Shown piece after piece: positions 45,885-53,843 of a DNA stretch of 53,843 bases. Both the position numbers and the translations under genes were made by a program. Source of the DNA: an uncultured Clostridium sp. (GTDB lineage: Bacteria; Bacillota; Clostridia; TANB77; CAG-508). Position 1 is the first letter of the stretch. Each line of letters begins with the position of its first letter. Location: assembly GCA_947368535.1 (NCBI GenBank), contig CANBHY010000010.1, positions 1 to 53,843 on the forward strand, in the 5' to 3' direction. The notes under the pieces were generated by a model, which saw only the letters and a program-made list of their open reading frames with translations, had not been told where the DNA came from and ran no database searches.

Positions 45885-48800
45885 GTGGAAGTAAAAAGAA
45901 TATTAAACAAAATCTTAGCATTAGTATGCTTAATCACAATAGTATTACCAAGTTTTTCAGAAGTAATTGCTGCTACAGGAGACTTAGCAAAGCAAACTAC
46001 AGAAACAGCTAAATTTGGAGTTAGTTTACTAAATAAAAATGGATGGGGCTATATGGTAAGAGATAGACTAACATACAGAGTCTATGAAGATAAAGGATCA
46101 TCTAAAAACTATGATAGAGATGTATATTGTTTAGATTATACAAAGAGTTTCCCAGGAGCAGAAGGAAACAATACAAACTTTACATCAACAGGTGACTTAG
46201 ATAGTTCTATTAAAAATAAAGAAAGAATAAGACTAATAGCTGAAAATATGTATATGGCAAGCATGACACAAGAAGAAAAAGATGCAGCCTTATCCAAAAT
46301 ATTTGCAGATTTAATTGAAAGAACATCAGGAGACGGAAATCCTGTAACATTAGAATTTATTAAAAAGACAATAACAGAAGACGATATATTCTTTGCACAA
46401 CAATACGCTATTTGGAAATATACAAATAATTTAGATTGGGCAGGAGCTAGTATTTGGATGACAACTAAAGAAAATCCAGGTACTAATGATTGGTATCAAA
46501 TATCAAACATTGGAGAAGCAAGATATGATTTTATGCACGAAATATATAACTATTTCACAAGTAATAATCTAAAAAGCCAAGAAAATTTAACTAACCCAAC
46601 ATTAGATAAAAAAGAAAAAACATCAGTAGAAACTGAAAGTGGCTATATAGTAGGACCATTTCATGTAAAAACAGGAACAAACCCAAATTATAAATTATCA
46701 TTAAGCGACCAATCAGGGGCCCAATTAACAAATTACACAATAGTTGATAAAGATGGAAATAAAATTGCTACAAAACTAGCTGATGCGATAAACAAAGATT
46801 TCTATGTAAAATTACCATTAAAAACACCAGCTACAAAAGTAGTATTAAATCTAACATATAATTCAATTAAAACAACAACAAAATTATGGAAAAATCCAGC
46901 AAATGGTACACAACCTCTAATGGAAGTAATTAAAGAAGAAATACCAGGTTCAGATAATGATGAAGTAATAATAGAAAAACCAGAAAAAATATATGACTTA
47001 GCTTTAAGAAAATATATAGTACAAGTTGGAGAAAGAAAAATAACAGATAGAACACCAGACATAAAATATAACGAAGCAAACAAAGAAATAACATATAAAC
47101 ATAAAAAAGATCCAATAGTATTAAGTGCAGGAGACCATGTTATATATGATATAACAGTATATAATGAAGGAAATCAAAAAGCGACAGCAACTAGAATAAA
47201 AGATTATTTACCAGAAGGATTAGAATTCGTAAAAAATAGTGAAATAAATGATAAATATGGTTGGATACCTTCACAAGACGGAACATATGCAGCAACAGCT
47301 TATACTAGAGCATATGAGCTAGATGGATTTAAAGATGGACACTTATCAAGTGTAACAGTACAAATAGAATGTAAAGTTAAAGAAAATGTTAAATCAGGAG
47401 TTTTAACAAACTTAGCTGAGATAGCAGAAGATAATATTGAAGATATTGATTCAGAACCAAGCTCAGTAACAATAACACAAGAACAATTACCAGATTATAA
47501 AGGTAAAGAATCAAATAAAGATGAATTAGATGATAGCGATTACTTCTACAGAGGCCAACAAGATGATGATGATTTTGAAAAAGTAACTGTAGAACAATTA
47601 GATTTAGCATTAAGAAAATACATATCAACAGTAAATGGTACAGAACAAAATAGAAAACCAGAAGTAGATGTTTCAAAATTAAAAGATGGAACAGCAACAA
47701 CAGCTACATACAAACATTCAAAAGAGCCAGTAGCAGTAAAACAAGGTGATGTAGTAATATATTCTATTAGAGTGTATAACGAAGGTGCAGTAGATGCATA
47801 TGCAAACGAAATTACAGACTATATCCCAGAAGGATTAGGATTCTTAGTAAACCATAATATTAACTATAGTAATAATTGGAAAGTTGCAGATCCAGCAACA
47901 CCTCAAATAGTAAAATTAAATACAATACCAAATGCAGCTAAAAACTTATCAGTATCTGATTTTGAAAATGTAACATCTTTAAATGATGTAGATGTTGTAA
48001 AAGGAAAAGTAAGTGTAAAAACAAACAAATTACAATATGGAAATACAGAAAACTTAATAGAAGCATTTAATGAATCTAAAACAGAACCATCAAGCAAAGT
48101 TGTACAAGTAGCATGTGTTGTATTAGACGAAAAAGCAGTAGGAAATAATTTAAGAAACATAGCTGCAATAACAGATGAAAGAGACAAAAATGGAGAAAAA
48201 AGAACAGATAGAGATTCACAGCCAGAAGAAATAGATGTAAATAATTATCCAGATGATAAAAATATACAAGATGATGATGATTATGAAAGATTAGTATTAA
48301 GCAAATATGATTTAGCATTAAAGAAATTTTTATCATCAGTTGATGGAAAAGAAATAACACCATCAAGATTACAAAAAGTAAATACAGTACCACTACAAAA
48401 CGGAGAACATGATGCTGAATATACAATGGATAAATCAGTTGTAAAAGTACAAACAGGTAAAAATGTTGTATATACAATTAAAGTGTTCAACGAAGGTGAA
48501 GTAGATACATATGTAAATGAAGTAAAAGATAATATTCCAGAAGGATTAGAATTTGTTAAAGATAGCGAAATAAATAAAACATATAGATGGGAAGAAAAAG
48601 ATGGAAAAATCGTAACAGATTATCTATCAGAAAAAGTAAACCCAGATAAAAAATTAACAGCATTTAATAGCGCAACAGGAGAAATTAGTTCACAAGAAGT
48701 AAAAGTTGAATTTAAAGTAGTAAGTAAAGAAACAAAAATAATAACAAATATTGCAGAAATAACAAGTGATAATGGAGATGATATAGACTCAACTCCAGAT

Positions 48801-50075
48801 AATAACAAACCAGAAGAAGATGACCAAGATTATGACAATATCATACCTGCAGTATATGACTTAGCATTACAAAAATTCATAACAAAATTAGGTGATAAAG
48901 ACATAACAACTAGAATACCACAAGTATCAACAGATGATAATGGAAAAATAATATATGTACATTCTAAGGATCCTTTAACAGTAGTAAACAAAAGTGTAGT
49001 AATATACACAATAAGAGTATATAACGAAGGAACAGTAGAAGCTTTTGTAGAAGAAGTAAAAGATGATATTCCAGAAGGATTAGTATATTTACCAGATCAT
49101 GAAGTAAATAAAAAATATGGTTGGAGATTATGTGATGCTGAAGGAAATGATGTAGAAAAAGTTGAAGATGCTACACATGTAAGAACAGATTATTTATCAA
49201 AAGCAAAATCAGAAGAAAGAAAAGAAGATAATCAATTAAAACCATATGATAAAGCATTAGGAATAAGCGAGAAAAACCCAGATTATAGAGATGTTCAAGT
49301 AGCATTCCAAATAGATCAATCAAAAATGAGCTCATTATCAAAACAAATTAAAAACATAGCAGAAATAACAGATGATGATGGGGAGGACATAGATTCAACA
49401 CCAGACAATGATGAGCCAGATGAAGACGATATTGATGATGAAGTAGTTGAGCTAAAATATTTTGATTTATCATTATTAAAATTTGTAACTAAAGTAATAG
49501 TAAATGAAGACGGGGTTATAAAAGAAACAAATACAGGTCATACAGGATTAGAAAATCCAGAACCAGTAGTAAAAGTTGAATTAAACAGAAATAAATTAAA
49601 TAAAACAACAGTAACATTTGTATACACAATTAAAGTAACAAATGAAGGTGAAATAGAAGGATATGCCAAAGAAATAAAAGATAGAATACCAGCAGGATTA
49701 GAATTCTACTCAGAAGATAATCCAGGATGGACGATTTTACAAGACGGAATAGTAACAACAGATCTTTTAGCAAATACTCTTCTAAAACCAGGAGAAAGTG
49801 CTACAGTAGAAATCAAATTAAGATGGAAAAAAGATCAAAATAATTTAGGATTAAAAGTAAATACAGCAGAAATTAGCAAAGATGAAAATGAATATGGAAC
49901 ACCTGATATTGACTCAACACCAGATAACAACGTTGATGGTGAAGATGATCAAGATACAGCACCAGTTATTTTATCAATTATCACAGGTTCTGCACCAACA
50001 TATATTGTATTAACAATAACAGTTATGACAATATTAGCAACAGGATTCTATACAATAAAGAAATATGTTTTATAA
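45885..50075 (+). CDS. Giant thioester-domain surface protein 3
   Basis: The 1396-residue protein starts at GTG 45885 behind AAGGAGG. It has a signal peptide (about 1-29) and a thioester-like domain with Cys82 (VYCLDY) and Gln173 (QQYAIW). Five stalk repeats follow (DLALRKY, DLALRKY, DLALKKF, DLALQKF, DLSLLKF), then a final membrane helix. The repeat sequences are diverged from genes 1 and 2, so it did not take part in the recent exchange. The Cys/Gln pair is kept across all three proteins, which supports real thioester function in attachment. Confidence 0.78.
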   Translation: MEVKRILNKILALVCLITIVLPSFSEVIAATGDLAKQTTETAKFGVSLLNKNGWGYMVRDRLTYRVYEDKGSSKNYDRDVYCLDYTKSFPGAEGNNTNFTSTGDLDSSIKNKERIRLIAENMYMASMTQEEKDAALSKIFADLIERTSGDGNPVTLEFIKKTITEDDIFFAQQYAIWKYTNNLDWAGASIWMTTKENPGTNDWYQISNIGEARYDFMHEIYNYFTSNNLKSQENLTNPTLDKKEKTSVETESGYIVGPFHVKTGTNPNYKLSLSDQSGAQLTNYTIVDKDGNKIATKLADAINKDFYVKLPLKTPATKVVLNLTYNSIKTTTKLWKNPANGTQPLMEVIKEEIPGSDNDEVIIEKPEKIYDLALRKYIVQVGERKITDRTPDIKYNEANKEITYKHKKDPIVLSAGDHVIYDITVYNEGNQKATATRIKDYLPEGLEFVKNSEINDKYGWIPSQDGTYAATAYTRAYELDGFKDGHLSSVTVQIECKVKENVKSGVLTNLAEIAEDNIEDIDSEPSSVTITQEQLPDYKGKESNKDELDDSDYFYRGQQDDDDFEKVTVEQLDLALRKYISTVNGTEQNRKPEVDVSKLKDGTATTATYKHSKEPVAVKQGDVVIYSIRVYNEGAVDAYANEITDYIPEGLGFLVNHNINYSNNWKVADPATPQIVKLNTIPNAAKNLSVSDFENVTSLNDVDVVKGKVSVKTNKLQYGNTENLIEAFNESKTEPSSKVVQVACVVLDEKAVGNNLRNIAAITDERDKNGEKRTDRDSQPEEIDVNNYPDDKNIQDDDDYERLVLSKYDLALKKFLSSVDGKEITPSRLQKVNTVPLQNGEHDAEYTMDKSVVKVQTGKNVVYTIKVFNEGEVDTYVNEVKDNIPEGLEFVKDSEINKTYRWEEKDGKIVTDYLSEKVNPDKKLTAFNSATGEISSQEVKVEFKVVSKETKIITNIAEITSDNGDDIDSTPDNNKPEEDDQDYDNIIPAVYDLALQKFITKLGDKDITTRIPQVSTDDNGKIIYVHSKDPLTVVNKSVVIYTIRVYNEGTVEAFVEEVKDDIPEGLVYLPDHEVNKKYGWRLCDAEGNDVEKVEDATHVRTDYLSKAKSEERKEDNQLKPYDKALGISEKNPDYRDVQVAFQIDQSKMSSLSKQIKNIAEITDDDGEDIDSTPDNDEPDEDDIDDEVVELKYFDLSLLKFVTKVIVNEDGVIKETNTGHTGLENPEPVVKVELNRNKLNKTTVTFVYTIKVTNEGEIEGYAKEIKDRIPAGLEFYSEDNPGWTILQDGIVTTDLLANTLLKPGESATVEIKLRWKKDQNNLGLKVNTAEISKDENEYGTPDIDSTPDNNVDGEDDQDTAPVILSIITGSAPTYIVLTITVMTILATGFYTIKKYVL

Positions 50076-50083
50076 TAAAAAAT

Positions 50084-50121
50084 AAAAAAAGGGCTAAATA
50101 GAAATATTTAGCTCTTTTTTT
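50084..50121 (+). terminator. Terminator of surface protein gene 3
   Basis: A 16-bp stem with one G-U (50085-50100 with 50105-50120) ends in a T run. Confidence 0.8.
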
Positions 50122-50145
50122 GTTCTAAATATAGGAGGGATTAAA

Positions 50146-51663
50146 ATATTAACAATAATAAAAAGTATAAGTTTAATAGGTCTAAATGGATATAAAATTG
50201 ACGTTCAGGTGGATGTAAGTAATAACATGCCAAAATGGGAAATAATAGGATTGCCAGATAACAGTATAAGAGAATCTAAAGAAAGAGTAAAAGCAGCAAT
50301 AAAAAATAGTGGATATGAACTACGAAGTAAAAAAATATTAATAAATTTAGCACCAGCTGAAATAAAAAAGGAAGGTTCGGCTTTTGATTTAGCAATCGCA
50401 ATAGGAATATTAAATAATATTGGCTACATACAAAATGAAAAAATAGAAGAATATGCAATATTAGGAGAACTATCGCTGAATGGAAAAATAAATGAAATAA
50501 GCGGAATATTACCAATGTGCATAGAACTTAAAAGATTAGGAATAAATAAAGTGATTTTACCAAAAGGAAATATAAAAGAAGCATCAATATTAAAAGATTT
50601 AGAAATATATGGAATTGAAAATTTAAAAGAAGCAGTTGAGTTTCTAAATGGAGAACTAAAAATAGAAAAGAATGTAGTAATAGAAGAAAAAAATCAAGAT
50701 ACTAATACAATAGACTTTAATGAAGTGAAAGGACAAGAAAACGTAAAAAGAGCTTTAGAAATAGCAGCTGCTGGAGGACACAACTGCCTAATGATAGGAA
50801 GCCCAGGTTCAGGGAAAACAATGCTTGCACAAAGAATATCAACAATACTGCCAGATATGAATTTTGAAGAAAGTCTAGAAGTGACAAAAATACACAGTAT
50901 AGCAGGCATGACAAAAAATAATCAAATAATAACTAAAAGACCTTTCAGAAGTCCACATCATACAGCAAGCAAAATATCGTTAGTAGGCGGAGGAAAAGAA
51001 TCAAAACCAGGAGAAATTAGTTTAGCACATAGAGGAATACTATTTTTAGATGAATTGCCCGAATTCAATAAGAATACATTAGAAGTATTAAGAGTACCAT
51101 TAGAGGATAGGAAAGTATTAATATCAAGAGCAAATAAAAATCATGAATATCCAGCCAATTTTATGCTAATAGCTAGTATGAATCCGTGCCCATGTGGGTA
51201 TTATGGATCAAATGAAAAAGAATGTACTTGCTCATCAAATGAAATTAACAAATATTTAAGAAAAATTAGTGGACCATTACTAGACAGGATAGACTTACAA
51301 GTAGAAGTTTCAAGTATAGATTATACTAAAATAGCCAATAAGTCCAAAGAAGAATCTTCGAGAGAAATAAAGTTTAGAGTGAATAAAGCAAGAAAAATTC
51401 AAGAAAAAAGATACAAGGAGTATAACATATATTCAAATTCAGAATTAACACCCAATTTGATAGAAAAATATTGCCACTTAGATGAAGCAAGTAAAAGCAT
51501 GTTAGAAAAAGCTTTTGAAAAGTTAAACTTAAGTTCAAGAGCATATTCAAGAATATTAAAAGTAGCAAGAACAATTGCAGATTTAAATGGCAAAGAAAAC
51601 ATAACAATAAATGAAATAGCAGAAGCAATTCAGTATAGAAGTCTAGATAAAAAATATTTCTAA
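50146..51663 (+). CDS. comM: ComM/YifB-like Mg-chelatase-type AAA+ ATPase, probable AUA start
   Basis: ComM-type helicases promote branch migration during natural transformation. The 505-residue protein has an N-terminal Lon-protease-like domain (SLIGLNGYKIDVQVDVSNNMP, IIGLPDNSIRESKERVKAAI), Walker A GSPGSGKT (about 219-226), LFLDELPEF Walker B and the family MNPCPCGYYG Cys motif. GTG 50209 would delete the first conserved 21 residues and has no ribosome site. ATA 50146 lies six bases after AGGAGGG and gives the expected N-terminus, so AUA initiation is the best reading. It heads a comM-dprA-yraN operon. Confidence 0.88.
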   Translation: MLTIIKSISLIGLNGYKIDVQVDVSNNMPKWEIIGLPDNSIRESKERVKAAIKNSGYELRSKKILINLAPAEIKKEGSAFDLAIAIGILNNIGYIQNEKIEEYAILGELSLNGKINEISGILPMCIELKRLGINKVILPKGNIKEASILKDLEIYGIENLKEAVEFLNGELKIEKNVVIEEKNQDTNTIDFNEVKGQENVKRALEIAAAGGHNCLMIGSPGSGKTMLAQRISTILPDMNFEESLEVTKIHSIAGMTKNNQIITKRPFRSPHHTASKISLVGGGKESKPGEISLAHRGILFLDELPEFNKNTLEVLRVPLEDRKVLISRANKNHEYPANFMLIASMNPCPCGYYGSNEKECTCSSNEINKYLRKISGPLLDRIDLQVEVSSIDYTKIANKSKEESSREIKFRVNKARKIQEKRYKEYNIYSNSELTPNLIEKYCHLDEASKSMLEKAFEKLNLSSRAYSRILKVARTIADLNGKENITINEIAEAIQYRSLDKKYF

Positions 51664-51680
51664 AAAAGGAGAGAAAATCA

Positions 51681-52530
51681 ATAAAAATAATAAAAAAAAC
51701 AGATAAAATTTTCCCACAAAAGTTAAAACTATTAGAACCCAAAATAGAAAAAATATATGTAGAAGGAAACTATAAAATATTAAATAATTTTGGAATAGCA
51801 GTAATAGGTTCTAGAAATTCATCAAAAGATGGAGAAAAAATTACAAAAGAAATAGTAGAAGAACTATCAAAATATAATATCAATATAATAAGTGGACTAG
51901 CACTAGGAATAGATTCATACGCACATAGATCCTGCTTAAATGCTAGAGGAAAGACTATAGCTATTATTCGGAAGCGGATTTAATCACATATATCCAAAAG
52001 AAAATGAAAAATTATTTAAAGAAATAATTCAAAATGATGGAGCTATTGTAAGCGAATATACACCAGATGAAGAAGTTTCATCTAAAAATTTTCCAAAACG
52101 AAATAGAATAGTTAGCGCATTATCAGACGGAATACTCGTAATAGAAGGAAAATACGGCAGTGGAACATCGATAACAGCTAGGATTGGAATAAAACATAAT
52201 AAGCCATTACTTTGCATACCACACAGTGTATACAATTCTTATGGAACAGTGCCAAATGAATTAATAAAAAAAGGAGCTCATTTAATAACAAATAGTAAAG
52301 ATATTATAGAATTTTATAAAGATAAAAATATAGAACTAAAAAAAGTAGAAAAAAATCGAGAATACAGCAACAAAATACTACAACTTTTATCTAAAGAAAG
52401 TCTTACTAAAGAACAAATAGCCCATAAATTAGATAAAAATATTGCACAAATAAATCAAGAATTAACCATACTCGAACTAAAAGGCTATATAAAAGAAAAT
52501 ATGAAAAAGGAGTATAACATTATTGAATAA
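51681..52530 (+). CDS. dprA: DNA-processing protein DprA, +1 frameshifted at CGGA, probable AUA start
   Basis: DprA loads RecA on incoming single-stranded DNA. Frame one (51681-51968) has IAVIGSRNSS, SGLALGIDSYAH and GKTIAII. It then reads CGG AAG CGG ATT TAA. Skipping C51969 gives GSGFNHIYPKEN, NFPKRNRIVSALS, VIEGKYGSGTSITA and a C-terminal winged helix, ending at 52530. The joined protein has about 282 residues, lacks the N-terminal SAM domain of some members, and regains the conserved Gly of the LGSG motif exactly. No ATG, GTG or TTG lies in a suitable place; ATA 51681 follows AAAGGAG. The last codons overlap yraN. Confidence 0.87.
51969..51972 (+). other. Candidate +1 recoding site CGGA in dprA
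   Basis: The zero-frame codons are ATT ATT CGG AAG; dropping C51969 gives ATT ATT GGA AGC GGA. The restored Gly-Ser-Gly is invariant in DprA, so the position of the shift is fixed within one codon. Confidence 0.6.
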
Positions 52531-52876
52531 CAAAATATTAGGAAATTTAGGAGAAAGAATAGCTAAAATCTACATGCAAATGAATGGATATCAAATAATA
52601 AAATGTAACTTTAGAAGCAGATTCGGAGAAATAGATATTATAGCTAAAAAAGATGAATATATACACTTTATAGAAGTTAAAACAAGAACAAAAAATATAA
52701 TTGAAGCAAGAGAAGCAATAAATAAAGAAAAAGAAAAACATATATGGAAGACAGCAGAGTATTTTCTATATAAAAATAGGTTAGAAGATATAGGTGTTGA
52801 ATTTGATGCAATAGAAGTGTACATAGAAAAAAATCAATGGATTATTAACTACATTCCTAAAAATATTGAAAAATAA
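52523..52876 (+). CDS. YraN/UPF0102 family endonuclease-like protein
   Basis: The 117-residue protein has a restriction-endonuclease-like fold: LGERIAKIYMQMNGY, then FRSRFGEIDIIAKKD (Asp of the active site near 41) and HFIEVKTRT (ExK near 53-55). It belongs to a family often next to dprA and rnhB; its physiological role is unsettled. TTG 52523 has AAGGAG ten bases upstream, inside the end of dprA, so translation is coupled. Confidence 0.85.
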   Translation: MNNKILGNLGERIAKIYMQMNGYQIIKCNFRSRFGEIDIIAKKDEYIHFIEVKTRTKNIIEAREAINKEKEKHIWKTAEYFLYKNRLEDIGVEFDAIEVYIEKNQWIINYIPKNIEK

Positions 52877-52926
52877 GGCATTTTATAGTAGAATAAATAT
52901 TATTAAAATAAAGGGGTATACAAAAA

Positions 52927-53843
52927 ATGAAACAGAAAAAAGGAATTAGCAAATGGTTATATTACTTTTTATTAGGAACAGCACTAATCTTAGTATATAA
53001 ATTTGTAAGTGATTTTTCAACTTTATGCGAAATAGTAAAAAGAGTTATATCAGTAATTATGCCATTTATAATGGCAATCATATTAGCATATCTATTTTAT
53101 AAACCAGTAGCATTTTTTGAAAGAAACTTTAAGAAGAACAGAATTTTATCTAAAATAGCAAGACCACTAAGTGTATTCTTAACTTATAGTATTGCAATAT
53201 TATTAATAGTATTACTAATAAATTGGGTAATACCACCTATAAAAAATAGTACAACAGAATTAATTAACAACTTACCAACATATTTAGAAAATACACAAAA
53301 AACAATAGAAAATGCCGAAGAAGATTCTATATTGAAGAAATTAGATATAAAAGCTATAAAAGATAGTATAACAAATATTGACGTAAAATCATTTATAAGT
53401 ACAGAGAGAATATTAGACTATGCAGGAAAAGTAATTGGAGTATTTGGAGTAGTATTTAATATATTCGTAACAATAGTAGTTTCAATTTATTTATTATTAC
53501 AAAGAGGAGCAATTAAAGAATTTTTAAAAAAATGTGCAAAGGCAATGTTTGATTCGCCAACATATGCAAGAGTGAATAAATACTTCGATAAATCAAATCA
53601 TATATTACTAGATTTTATATATTGTCAAATAATTGATGGAATAATAGTTGGTGTATTAGTATCTATAGCAATGAGTATAATAGGCGTAAAATATGGAATA
53701 TTATTAGGAACGTTCATAGGCCTGTTCAATATAATTCCTTACTTTGGAGCAATTATCGCAATAGTAATTTCAGTATTTATAACATTATTTACAGGTGGAA
53801 TAAATCAAGCTTTAATAATGGCAGTAACAGTAATAATATTACA
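52927..53843 (+). CDS. AI-2E family transporter (PF01594), N-terminal part (cut by window edge)
   Basis: The frame is open from ATG 52927 to the window end (305 residues seen of about 350-400). There are paired N-terminal membrane helices (about 10-60), a soluble loop (about 105-165: NNLPTYLENTQKTIE), then several helices with the family pattern GVKYGILLGTFIGLFNIIPYFG (about 255-276). The family includes autoinducer-2 exporters and Na+/H+ antiporters, and the substrate cannot be told. AAAGGGG precedes the start. It follows yraN at 50 bases and may continue the operon. Confidence 0.85.
   Translation, partial: MKQKKGISKWLYYFLLGTALILVYKFVSDFSTLCEIVKRVISVIMPFIMAIILAYLFYKPVAFFERNFKKNRILSKIARPLSVFLTYSIAILLIVLLINWVIPPIKNSTTELINNLPTYLENTQKTIENAEEDSILKKLDIKAIKDSITNIDVKSFISTERILDYAGKVIGVFGVVFNIFVTIVVSIYLLLQRGAIKEFLKKCAKAMFDSPTYARVNKYFDKSNHILLDFIYCQIIDGIIVGVLVSIAMSIIGVKYGILLGTFIGLFNIIPYFGAIIAIVISVFITLFTGGINQALIMAVTVIIL

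Noticed and set aside
36390..50075. LPXTG sortase anchors on the giant surface proteins
   Set aside because: The C-termini show SIKTGSSPLY or SIITGSAPTY before the membrane helix, not an LPXTG-like motif.
1..53843. CRISPR array
   Set aside because: No short direct repeats with regular unique spacers were seen anywhere; the only repeats are protein-domain repeats and hairpins.

Overview
The window looks like chromosome from a very AT-rich, Gram-positive (monoderm) Firmicute, most likely an uncultured member of the Clostridia. Host genes strongly prefer A/T-ending codons and have strong Shine-Dalgarno sites. The gene set includes penicillin-binding DacF-type carboxypeptidases, an LCP wall-polymer ligase, a Spo0E-like phosphatase and SleB/NlpC wall hydrolases. 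This placement comes from gene content and composition, not from a search.

Layout. 1-2.7 kb: DNA repair and housekeeping genes (DUF1848 end, ogt, tag, a deoxyribosyltransferase-like gene, a Nudix gene with an internal amber codon). 2.67-5.1 kb: a more GC-rich, apparently foreign pair on the minus strand (GH13 alpha-glycosidase and an unknown 131-aa protein). 5.3-12.4 kb: envelope and stress genes (ribbon-helix-helix regulator, DUF5711, CvpA, LCP, DacF, ComEA, Hsp20, a small Spo0E-like gene, an XRE regulator), then initiator tRNA-Met. 12.8-33.2 kb: a long type IV secretion-like locus with four VirB2-like pilins, a PrgI/VirB3-like protein, a VirB4 that appears split over two genes, three VirB6/TrbL-like proteins, two VirB8-like proteins, a giant multidomain wall hydrolase and two unknown membrane proteins. 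33.2-36.2 kb: a second ribbon-helix-helix gene, a J-domain protein, tRNA-Cys, tRNA-Gly and a second DacF. 36.4-50.1 kb: three giant repetitive surface proteins with N-terminal thioester-adhesin signatures and C-terminal membrane anchors. 50.1-53.8 kb: comM, dprA, yraN and the start of an AI-2E family permease.

The strongest unusual signal is translational. ogt, a virB6-like gene and dprA are each broken at the same tetranucleotide, CGGA, with CGG in the zero frame. Skipping the C and reading GGA (Gly) restores a complete protein. In ogt and dprA the restored Gly falls at a conserved family Gly. A fourth possible site follows the GTG start of the giant hydrolase gene. Reading the host-like genes by eye, I found no in-frame CGG codon anywhere else. 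CGG is used as an ordinary Arg codon only in the foreign GH13 gene. This pattern suggests +1 recoding at an unassigned or starved CGG codon, or four-base decoding. comM and dprA also appear to start at AUA codons behind good Shine-Dalgarno sites.

The secretion locus has no visible relaxase, coupling protein or integrase. It lies in the same window as comEA, comM and dprA, so roles in DNA uptake, secretion or pilus assembly should be considered alongside conjugation. The recoding site inside its virB6-like gene, and possibly one in its hydrolase gene, would tie the machine's output to recoding efficiency.
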